A stretch of DNA of 64,000 nt from Candidatus Krumholzibacteriia bacterium. GTDB taxonomy: Bacteria > Krumholzibacteriota > Krumholzibacteriia > G020349025. Of the stretch, positions 8,421 through 15,311 are shown in pieces (within the stretch, counting starts at the first letter, position 1; the number at the start of each line of letters is the position of its first letter). The position numbers and the translations under genes are program-made. The DNA lies in NCBI GenBank assembly GCA_035649275.1, contig DASRJW010000101.1:210209-274208 (forward strand). Reading direction: 5' to 3'. A model generated the notes under the pieces. The model was not told where the DNA came from. It searched no databases and was given only the letters and a program-made list of their open reading frames with translations.

Positions 8421-10331
8421 CTAGAAAGCCGGTCCGATGGTGAAGTGGAAGACGCGCTCGGGCTGGGTCGGGTTGTAGTCCGTGATCCGGATGCCGTAGT
8501 CGCCCCGCAGCGGTCCGATGGGCGTCTGCAGCCAGAGGCCGGGGCCGACCGCCACTTCGAGGCTGCGGTAGCCGATCTCCTCCAGCGTCGGCCACACCTG
8601 TCCGACGTCGATGAACGCCGCCGCCCGGAACCTCCAGAAGAGCGGGAAACGGAGCTCGAGGGAGCTTTCGAGCTTGGCCTCGCCGCCGTAGGGGGCGCCG
8701 CTCGCGTCCAGCGGGCCGAGCTCGCGGCGCTCGAAGCCGCGGTGCGACGCGGCACCGCCGGAGTAGTAGCGCTTGTTGGGGAGCAGTACCTCGGAAGAAC
8801 CCGTGGGTGCACCGAGTGCGAAGAGGGCACGGCAGGCGACCTGCGTGCGCTTCATGATCGGGATGTAGACGGTCGCACCGGCACCCGCGAGGTAATAGGA
8901 ATTGTCCGAGCCGAGGTCATCCGGGGCCCACTCGGAAGAGAAGCCCACGGAGTGGCCACGGGTGGCGCTCACCGGGTCGTCCGTGGCCCGCCGCGATGCT
9001 TCGAAGCGGAGTGCGGTGAGGAGCCCGTCCTGGATCGGCCCGGGGCTCGCGCCCACCACCGTCTCGGTGACCTGGACGTTGGAGACATCCAGACCGAGGA
9101 GGACATGGGTGGCGAAGGAGCGGTTGTACCGCAGCGTCAGGAGGGCGCCGGAGGTGACGCTCGTGTAGCTATCCTCGCTCTCCCTTTCCGCCCGCAGCGT
9201 GGTGATGCCCGTGGTGCGCGGTCCGGTGAGAGCGGGCCACCAGGTGGAGACATCCGCCTTCTGCAGGAACGGGGAGATCGACGCGCCGGCCGACACGCCC
9301 TTGCCGCCGCCGAACAGGTTCCGGTTCGTCCAGCGCGCCATGCCCTGGATCTCGTCATCGCTCCAGTAACGCAAGGACGCTTGCAGGTACGTGGGGCGGC
9401 GTTCGACGAGGCTGACGACGACGTCCACCGTGTCGGAGGCGGTGTCCACGATCTCCACCCGGGTTTGCTGAAAGAGGTTCAGAGTGCGCAGGTTTTCCCG
9501 CGCGTCGTCCAGGGCCTGCGGTGCATAGCGCTCGCCCCGCTCGATGCCCGTGGTTTTTCCCGCCAGGCCCTCGAGGTCGGGGCTCGCGCCCTCGATCCGC
9601 ACGCCGCCGAAGTAGGACACCGCCCCCGGATGTGCCTCGAAGTGTAAGTGGACGCGCGTCGAGTCGAGCCACTCCAGGTGCGAGGCGACGCGGGCGCGCG
9701 CGTAGCCCCTCTCCTGCAGGCGGGAGGCGAGGGCTTGGGCGCTGGTCTCGACCTCGGAGTCCACCAGCACGTCACCCGGGACGATGGCGATCCTCGTTGC
9801 CTCCTTGGCGAGCGCCGGCGGCAGGCTGTCGGCGCTCACTGCCGCCGCCACCACCGCGGGGCCGGGATCGATGCGCAGCAAGACCGCGAGCTCTTCGCCC
9901 TTGCCCCGGGGCTGTACTTCCGGCGCGACCGTGGCGCGCGGATAGCCACGCCGCGCCAGGAAGAGACGCGCGCGTTGCACGTCTTCCTCCAGCTTTTCCG
10001 GGAAGAAGATCTGCTGCTCCTTCTTCAGCAGACCCGTGCGGGCGAGCGCGAGGCCCTTCTCGAGCTGTTCTTTCATGCTCGGCTCGAGCCCAGTGATGTC
10101 GAACGACCCTACCTTCCAACCCCAGTACGATTCCCAATCGGCGGCTGCCGTCGGGGCGCTGGTGGCAGCGAGACCGGAGCTGGCGGCTGGAACGACTGTG
10201 GTCGCGGTCGCGGCGGGCGCGACGTCGGCGCTCGCGAGCAGGGGAACGACGAGAGCGGCGGCGAGGACGCGCCGGGCCGTGACGGGTCGGAGGGCTGCGC
10301 GACGGCCAAGAGAAAGTAGGGCCCAGTGCAT
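8421..10331 (-). CDS. tamA: TamA/BamA-like Omp85 family outer membrane protein
   Basis: 636 residues: signal peptide (to about residue 40), N-terminal POTRA-like repeats (about 60-330), then a C-terminal 16-strand-type barrel of the bacterial surface antigen family. The barrel contains 'FGGGKGVSAG' and 'YYSGGAASHRGFERRELG' (the VRGF/RGF-like loop), and the protein ends 'HFTIGPAF' with a terminal Phe as expected for barrel insertion. The size and the tamB gene immediately downstream on the same strand favour TamA over BamA. It has no Shine-Dalgarno; an extended -10 element sits six bases before the ATG. Confidence 0.88.
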   Translation of the reverse strand: MHWALLSLGRRAALRPVTARRVLAAALVVPLLASADVAPAATATTVVPAASSGLAATSAPTAAADWESYWGWKVGSFDITGLEPSMKEQLEKGLALARTGLLKKEQQIFFPEKLEEDVQRARLFLARRGYPRATVAPEVQPRGKGEELAVLLRIDPGPAVVAAAVSADSLPPALAKEATRIAIVPGDVLVDSEVETSAQALASRLQERGYARARVASHLEWLDSTRVHLHFEAHPGAVSYFGGVRIEGASPDLEGLAGKTTGIERGERYAPQALDDARENLRTLNLFQQTRVEIVDTASDTVDVVVSLVERRPTYLQASLRYWSDDEIQGMARWTNRNLFGGGKGVSAGASISPFLQKADVSTWWPALTGPRTTGITTLRAERESEDSYTSVTSGALLTLRYNRSFATHVLLGLDVSNVQVTETVVGASPGPIQDGLLTALRFEASRRATDDPVSATRGHSVGFSSEWAPDDLGSDNSYYLAGAGATVYIPIMKRTQVACRALFALGAPTGSSEVLLPNKRYYSGGAASHRGFERRELGPLDASGAPYGGEAKLESSLELRFPLFWRFRAAAFIDVGQVWPTLEEIGYRSLEVAVGPGLWLQTPIGPLRGDYGIRITDYNPTQPERVFHFTIGPAF

Positions 10332-10343
10332 GCGGCGAATATA
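10332..10343 (-). promoter_or_regulatory. Extended -10 promoter directly upstream of tamA, likely leaderless
   Basis: Reading the minus strand, TGATATATT (TGn plus TATATT, the hexamer at 10343-10338) is followed by CGCCGC and then the tamA ATG at 10331. With a usual 6-7 base gap to the start site, transcription would begin at or next to the A of the ATG. No Shine-Dalgarno is present. No convincing -35 is seen, which fits an extended -10 promoter. Confidence 0.45.
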
Positions 10344-10484
10344 TCATCGAGCGCGAAAGGCATACGCAGCACGCGTCACGGAGCTCGGCTCTGGGCGCCG
10401 ATCACGGCGGGAATGCGTTTGCGCCGCGCCCCCGTCGCATGGCAGAATCGCGGCGACCGGCATCTCCCCATCAAGGAGGCACAC

Positions 10485-11144
10485 GTGAACTGGACGAGAC
10501 TGGTGCTGGCTGCAGCCATGCTCGCGGTGCTGCCAGGCGCGGCGGCGGCGCAGCGCAGCAGCGGCGGCTCTACGGGCGTGCATCGCTTCGAGATCACACC
10601 CTACGGAGGCTACAGCTGGACCTTCGCCCGGGACTTCTACTATGGCCCGACGCTCGGGCGCCTCGATGTGTCCGACAGCGGCATCTGGGGCATCGCCCTC
10701 GACATCAACACGCCTTACCAGCCAGGGTCGCAGATCGAACTCCTCTATAGCCGCCAGGACAGCGAGCTCGAGTTCGACACCGCCAATCTCGTCGGCACCG
10801 GCAGAAACACTGCAGACCTCTCGGTGGAGTACTTGCATATCGGCGGCCTCTACGGCCAGCGGCGGGGCCAGGTCTTCCCCTTCGGCGTGCTCACCTTGGG
10901 CGGGACGCGCTATGCCTCCAAGGACCTGGGCGAGGACATCTGGAAGTTCTCCATCATCTTCGGCTTCGGCGCCAAGGTGTACGCCAACGAGAGGTTCGGT
11001 CTGCGCATTCAGGGCCGCTTCCCCTTCTCCGTCTTCAGCGGCGGAGGCTCCGTCGGCTGCGGCAGCGGCGGTTGCTACACCTCCGTCGGCGGCACCGGCC
11101 TCGCCCAGTTCGACGTCGGCGCCGGCGTCATGCTCCTCATGTAG
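10485..11144 (+). CDS. Outer membrane beta-barrel protein, unknown function
   Basis: 219 residues from GTG 10485, chosen because AAGGAGG ends five bases upstream and a signal peptide (NWTRLVLAAAMLAVLPGAAAAQ) starts there. The mature protein is a series of amphipathic strands with aromatic girdle residues ('FEITPYGGYSWTFA', 'KFSIIFGFGAKVYANERFGL') and ends 'FDVGAGVMLLM', typical of small eight-stranded OmpA/OmpW-like barrels. A Gly/Ser/Cys-rich loop lies near residue 190. It is transcribed divergently from tamA. No specific family name can be given. Confidence 0.72.
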   Translation: MNWTRLVLAAAMLAVLPGAAAAQRSSGGSTGVHRFEITPYGGYSWTFARDFYYGPTLGRLDVSDSGIWGIALDINTPYQPGSQIELLYSRQDSELEFDTANLVGTGRNTADLSVEYLHIGGLYGQRRGQVFPFGVLTLGGTRYASKDLGEDIWKFSIIFGFGAKVYANERFGLRIQGRFPFSVFSGGGSVGCGSGGCYTSVGGTGLAQFDVGAGVMLLM

Positions 11145-11152
11145 GAAGAAGA

Positions 11153-11187
11153 AGGCCGAGGTCCCGGTGTTCCAGAGACCTCGGCCT
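11153..11187. terminator. Stem-loop terminator between convergent genes
   Basis: AGGCCGAGGTC (11153-11163) pairs perfectly with GACCTCGGCCT (11177-11187) over 11 base pairs with a 13-base loop. It starts nine bases after the stop of the plus-strand barrel gene. On the minus strand it is followed by TTCTTCTTCC, a modest U-rich tract, so it may serve both convergent genes. Confidence 0.75.
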
Positions 11188-11244
11188 CGTCGTGCGGCCC
11201 GGGAGCGGATGTGTCCGGGCCCATCTGTCCGCCCGCCGCCGCTC

Positions 11245-11739
11245 CTACTTCCCGCGCTTCGCTACCAGGGGCATCTCGGCGGCGATCTGCGTGTCGAGCA
11301 GCAGACCGATCTGGCGCTCCACCTGGATGAAGCGCGCGGCCTCGGTGGCGTTGAGCGCCTTCTCGACTTTCTTGAAATAGTCCTTGCGCAGCTTCGTGCG
11401 CTCGTCCTCGACCTTGAACATCTGCTCGGTGAGCTCCTTCGCCTTCACATCGGTCATCGTCTCGTAGTTCGCCGCGTAGTCCTTGATGAGGGCGATCCGG
11501 GCGTCGCCGTTCTTGGACAGCTCGACCTCGTACTGACGGTAGATGGGCCAGAAGATGTCGGCTTCCTGCGGGGTGAACTTCATGGCCGCGGTGAGGAGTT
11601 CGACCTTCTGGGTCTTGATGTCCGACCGCAGCAGCTCGAGCCACTCCTCCTGTGCCAGGGCGCCCGCGGGAAGCAGGAGCGCAGCGACGCCGGCGGCACC
11701 GAGGAGTGCGGCAAACGGAGTCCAAACTCGACGCAACAT
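11245..11739 (-). CDS. Periplasmic helical protein, Spy/LTXXQ-like
   Basis: 164 residues from ATG 11739, which has a perfect GGAGGAACAAGC leader. A signal peptide ends near 'GALAQ'. The mature part is almost entirely charged alpha-helix, with 'FWPIYRQYEVELSKNGDAR' and 'ARFIQVERQIGLLLD', where an E/R-F-x-x-x-x-x-Q pattern recalls the LTXXQ repeats of Spy/CpxP-type periplasmic chaperones. The resemblance is by eye and weak. It lies downstream of another exported protein gene on the same strand, 77 bases away. Confidence 0.6.
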   Translation of the reverse strand: MLRRVWTPFAALLGAAGVAALLLPAGALAQEEWLELLRSDIKTQKVELLTAAMKFTPQEADIFWPIYRQYEVELSKNGDARIALIKDYAANYETMTDVKAKELTEQMFKVEDERTKLRKDYFKKVEKALNATEAARFIQVERQIGLLLDTQIAAEMPLVAKRGK

Positions 11740-11816
11740 GCTTGTTCCTCCGAAACCTTTTGTGTGGCGCAAGCGCCACAGTGACACAACGTGAGGGGCT
11801 CGCGTACCGCCCCGGA

Positions 11817-12425
11817 TCACATCCAGGCCATACCGACCCGGAAGTTGAGATACATCTCTTCGTCGTCACCGCCCGGCGAAGCCCAGTTGAACCGGACGCT
11901 GATCAAGCCCGCGGCCTGCCAGCCGACGCGCCAGGCGATGCCCGCCTCGGGGGCGATGCCGAAGTGCCAGGTGTCTTCGTCGAGGACGTAGATCTCACCC
12001 AGCTCCACCCGGCGCTCGATCAAGTACGCCCCGAGCCCGAGCCCCACGTGCAGGCGCGGCTTGCCCGGCTGCCCGAGGTAGTAGTGGGCGTTGACGAGCA
12101 TGGGGAAGGAGTTGATGTAGCGCTTCTGCGCCGCGAACACGTCCACTCCCTGCGAGACCGGCGCTACGCCGGTGAACTCCTTGTCCATCTCGTGCCAGGC
12201 GAAGACGAAGCCCACGGAGGCATTGTCGTTCACCATCTTGCGTCCCTCGAGGCTGAGCCCGAGCCAGCTGAAGTCGCCGGCGAACTCCTTGGTGTCCTCG
12301 AGGGGCATCGAGGTGTCGTAGCTGACCCCGAACCAGTAGTCCTGGGCATGGGCGGCCGAGGCCAGGAGGACCGACGCCAGGAGCACTGCAACGAGTTTCC
12401 CCTTGTTTCTCTTTCCGGAAACCAA
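11817..12425 (-). CDS. Outer membrane beta-barrel protein
   Basis: 202 residues starting at TTG 12425. AGGAGG stands seven bases before this TTG, and it begins a basic n-region plus signal peptide (KLVAVLLASVLLASAAHAQ), so TTG is well supported. The mature chain has alternating strands with repeated Gly/aromatic patterns ('LHVGLGLGAYLIERRV', 'MYLNFRVGMAWM'), as in eight-stranded OmpA-like barrels. It follows the DUF4136 lipoprotein gene by 15 bases, so the two are probably co-transcribed. Confidence 0.72.
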   Translation of the reverse strand: MVSGKRNKGKLVAVLLASVLLASAAHAQDYWFGVSYDTSMPLEDTKEFAGDFSWLGLSLEGRKMVNDNASVGFVFAWHEMDKEFTGVAPVSQGVDVFAAQKRYINSFPMLVNAHYYLGQPGKPRLHVGLGLGAYLIERRVELGEIYVLDEDTWHFGIAPEAGIAWRVGWQAAGLISVRFNWASPGGDDEEMYLNFRVGMAWM

Positions 12426-12440
12426 AGTGTGCCCTCCTGA

Positions 12441-13097
12441 CTAGTCGATGTCGAGATACGATGACTGCGAGAACGCCTGGTCGATGGCCGCATTGATGCG
12501 GGACACCGATGTGTTGCTCTTGTTGACCAGCCCGTTCGCCCTCGCCGCCCAGATGACCGGAACCGTGTCGGGTGGCGGCCCTGTGACCGGCGGCGGATCC
12601 ACCATGTCGATGAAGAGCGTTCCCGTCGTGTAGGTGGTCACGGTGGTGCAGCAGGGATAGCCCCAGCCCCAGCCCCCGCTGGGGTACCCAGGATACCAAC
12701 CCCACCAGCCGCCCCAGTAGGGCGGGTAGGCCCAGATGTCCACGTTCTGAGCCACGAGCGCCGCCACGGTGACCACGACTGTGGCTTGGGTGCTGTCGGT
12801 CTGTTCCGTCCATCCTCGGCTCACGAGGTTGCTGCGAATGCGCCCCAGGACGGCGGCGTCGTTCGAGTGGTCGATCTCGATGTAGCCCGGATCGCTGGGA
12901 TCCCCGAAGTCCGCCACCCGGTTGGGCAGGAAAAAGGTCTGGTAGCTGCGGAAGTTCGTTTGCGGGTCGTGCACCGTTGCGACGACGTCAGAAACCGGGG
13001 CATCCCCTGGGTAGCAGCCGGAGAGGCCGACCCAGAGCGCCCCGACGGCCCCCAGTGCCAGGCCCGCTCGTCGCGTCCAAGTCGTGGGAGAGTTCAT
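12441..13097 (-). CDS. DUF4136 family lipoprotein
   Basis: 218 residues. The leader ends in the lipobox 'GLSGC'. The DUF4136 pattern is clear: 'F-x-x-Y-x-T-F' near the start ('FRSYQTFFLP'), 'NLVSRGW', a very Trp/Tyr/Gly/Pro-rich middle ('YPPYWGGWWGWYPGY'), then 'GTLFIDMVD' and a C-terminal 'VSRINAAIDQAF'. These are outer-envelope lipoproteins of unknown biochemical role. A second DUF4136 gene lies just upstream (13161-13721), apparently an old duplication because the two share only the family skeleton. Confidence 0.82.
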   Translation of the reverse strand: MNSPTTWTRRAGLALGAVGALWVGLSGCYPGDAPVSDVVATVHDPQTNFRSYQTFFLPNRVADFGDPSDPGYIEIDHSNDAAVLGRIRSNLVSRGWTEQTDSTQATVVVTVAALVAQNVDIWAYPPYWGGWWGWYPGYPSGGWGWGYPCCTTVTTYTTGTLFIDMVDPPPVTGPPPDTVPVIWAARANGLVNKSNTSVSRINAAIDQAFSQSSYLDID

Positions 13098-13160
13098 CGT
13101 CCACTTACTCCATTCGGATTGAGGTCCTCGAAACTCAGGGGAAGCGAAGCAAACGCGCCC

Positions 13161-13721
13161 TCATTTGGCCGGCGGCCCCGGGGGGAACTTCTGGAAGATG
13201 CCGGCCACGGCTTCCTGGATGCGGACGTTGCGCTGCTCCGGGCTCGCCGACGGATTGATGGTCGCCGTGGCGGTGCCGCGCCAGGCCATCGCCTTGGTGG
13301 CGGCATCGAAGATGTCGATGATCAGGGTGCCCTCGGTGTAGGAATACGCTTCCACCTGCGTGCCACCGTACCAGCCGTAGTAGCCCCAGCCCGTGTAGTA
13401 CGAGTTGAAGTCCACCTTGTTCTGCGTCGTGGCCACGAAGTTCACCACGAAATCGGCCGGAGGCGTCTCCGTCTTCGTGCAGCCTTTGGCCGTCAGATTC
13501 TCGTCGATGGCGGCGATGAAGCGCTTCTCCAGGAGCTCGTTCACCCCCGTGGGGTGCTGCTGCGCCGGGTCGGCGACCTGCATCCACATGTAGGTCTTGT
13601 ACTTCGAGAAGTCGATCTGAGGGTCGAAGTCCTGATTGTATTCGATGGTCGAGCAGCCGGCGAGGGCGGCTGCGAAGACAAGGGTCGTCGCCGGGGCAAC
13701 CTTGCGAACAGCGGCTTGCAT
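13161..13721 (-). CDS. DUF4136 family lipoprotein (second copy)
   Basis: 186 residues from ATG 13721, with AAGGAG upstream and lipobox 'ALAGC'. Family pattern: 'DFSKYKTYMWM', 'LLEKRFIAAIDENLTAKGC', 'YYTGWGYYGWYGG', 'GTLIIDIFDAATKAMAWRG', and a final 'AVAGIFQKFPPGPPAK', the usual DUF4136 ending. Its ATG shares one base with the stop of the coiled-coil gene upstream (TGATG at 13719-13723), showing translational coupling. It lies 63 bases upstream of the other DUF4136 gene. Confidence 0.85.
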   Translation of the reverse strand: MQAAVRKVAPATTLVFAAALAGCSTIEYNQDFDPQIDFSKYKTYMWMQVADPAQQHPTGVNELLEKRFIAAIDENLTAKGCTKTETPPADFVVNFVATTQNKVDFNSYYTGWGYYGWYGGTQVEAYSYTEGTLIIDIFDAATKAMAWRGTATATINPSASPEQRNVRIQEAVAGIFQKFPPGPPAK

Positions 13722-14029
13722 CAACTCTCCTTGCGCTTGGAGTCTTCTCCGGCCGGCCGGCGCCCGGCGGTCAGAGAGCGGATCTTCTGGAAGCCCTTCT
13801 TGATCTCCTCGGCGGCGAGCTCGAGGCCGGCGCCGACCCCCTCGGCGGTCTCGCCCATGGCTTGGGCCACCGGCTTGGCGCGGGTGTGCAGCTCGGCCAA
13901 CTTCTTTTCCAATACTTCCCACTCCTGGCGCGCCTCGGCCTTGCCGAGGTGGATCTTGAGCGCCAGCTCGTCGCGTTCCTTCTTCAAGGCCGCGAGGGTC
14001 TCCTCGAGCTTGCGGCGGTCGTCCTTCAT
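13721..14029 (-). CDS. Small coiled-coil protein
   Basis: 102 residues, no signal peptide. Residues 1-50 form a heptad-like, highly charged helix ('RRKLEETLAALKKERDELAL'). A second amphipathic segment follows, then a basic tail. The length and composition suggest a small cytoplasmic or membrane-peripheral scaffolding protein; no family is recognised. It overlaps the DUF4136 gene by one base (TGATG), so the two should be made together. Confidence 0.65.
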   Translation of the reverse strand: MKDDRRKLEETLAALKKERDELALKIHLGKAEARQEWEVLEKKLAELHTRAKPVAQAMGETAEGVGAGLELAAEEIKKGFQKIRSLTAGRRPAGEDSKRKES

Positions 14030-14208
14030 GGGTCCCCCCCCTCCGAAAGAGGTGCTCCAGGTCTCGCAGTGCCGGCGGGCCAGTATAGCGCAGCCTGGGA
14101 CGACATTGCCTACTGCCCGATGGGGTCGTCCAGGTGCAACAGGGCTGGACGCGGGCGCCTAACCATACGATGCTCCGTCGGCGCGTCCGGAGACAAAGGG
14201 GGCGGTTC

Positions 14209-15204
14209 ATGAAGAGGTCCCTTTGGGCGGGCGTGTTCCTCTTGCCGCTCACTTTCGGGCTCGGCTGCTCCTCCAAAAAGGACGGGCAAGCCGAAGAGAA
14301 AACGCAGGCCCCAGCGCCAGCGCCGGAGAGCATCCGCGGCTTCTCCGAGAACTTGACATTGGCCCAACTCAAGAATGCCACCTATCGCGGTCTCGAAGGG
14401 ATCGCCAAACCGGTGACCTTGAGCTCCGGCAGCTGGGAGGGTGAGCCGCTGCGCCGGGGTGCGCGGTCACGGCCCGCGGTGCACTTCCTCCGTGACTTTC
14501 GTCTGCTGGGAGATGTCGATGGCGACGGCGCGGACGAGGCCGTGGTGCTCCTCGGTGTGAGCAGCGGCGGCTCGGGGGACATCATCCACCTGGCGGTCGT
14601 GAAGCGGCAGGGGTCGGAGGCGGTGAACGTCGCTACCGTTCGCCTCGGCGACCGCGTCCAACTGCGCGCCGGGCGCGTCGAAGCCAAGCGCCTCGTTCTC
14701 GATCTCGTGCAGGCCGGTGCCGACGATGCCATGTGCTGCCCCGGAGAGCTGGTCACCCGCGCCTGGGAATGGACCGGCACGGGGTTGCAAGAGGTTCCCA
14801 CCACGACACCACCAGGCCGCCTGTCGATGGAGACTCTGGCCGGCCCGGAATGGGTGCTGCGCCAGTGGTCGTGGGACGAGGCCGCGGCGGCGACGCCCGA
14901 GGTCACCTTGGTCTACCGCGACGGCAAGATCAACGGCCGCAGCGGCTGCAACCGCTACTTCGCCGCGGTCATCGACGGCGACCAGCCGGGAGATCTCCAT
15001 GTCGGCGCCGCTGCCGGGACGCGGATGGCCTGCCCGGAGGCCGTGGCTGCGGTGGAACGCCGCTTCCTCTCGCTGCTGCCGGGGGTGACGAAGTTCGGTT
15101 TCGTGGGAGGGAAGCTCGCGCTCACTTACGAGAAGGATGGCATCATCGCCACGATGTTGTTCGATCGCAGAACTTCCTTGCCCAGATACGGGTCGAGCCC
15201 ATAG
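14209..15204 (+). CDS. META/HslJ-domain lipoprotein
   Basis: 331 residues from ATG 14209, preceded by a G-rich leader (GGGGGCGG). The signal ends in the lipobox 'GLGC'. Residues about 45-220 form an unrecognised domain with 'GDVDGDGADEAVVLLG', a calcium-loop/FG-GAP-like stretch. The C-terminal 110 residues match the META domain of HslJ-type proteins ('INGRSGCNRYFA', 'GTRMACPEAVAAVERRFLSLL', 'LALTYEKDG'). It is transcribed away from the minus-strand envelope genes and is followed by the NRPS-like gene after about 107 bases. Confidence 0.8.
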   Translation: MKRSLWAGVFLLPLTFGLGCSSKKDGQAEEKTQAPAPAPESIRGFSENLTLAQLKNATYRGLEGIAKPVTLSSGSWEGEPLRRGARSRPAVHFLRDFRLLGDVDGDGADEAVVLLGVSSGGSGDIIHLAVVKRQGSEAVNVATVRLGDRVQLRAGRVEAKRLVLDLVQAGADDAMCCPGELVTRAWEWTGTGLQEVPTTTPPGRLSMETLAGPEWVLRQWSWDEAAAATPEVTLVYRDGKINGRSGCNRYFAAVIDGDQPGDLHVGAAAGTRMACPEAVAAVERRFLSLLPGVTKFGFVGGKLALTYEKDGIIATMLFDRRTSLPRYGSSP

Positions 15205-15311
15205 GATGCCACGGGTTCGCACGCTCTACCGCTCTTGGACATGTGTGCACGTCGCGGCCATGCCGCCGCACGGCGAATCCATGCCGACCCCGAGGGAGGG
15301 AAGAACAGGGA

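Noticed and set aside
14097..14133. Inverted repeat GGACGAC/GTCGTCC upstream of the META lipoprotein
   Set aside because: Seven pairs with a long loop and no T tract; likely chance in GC-rich DNA.
14733..15311. N-terminal extension of the NRPS frame into the META lipoprotein gene
   Set aside because: The extension overlaps the lipoprotein in another frame and has no domain similarity; adenylation similarity begins only after about 15360.
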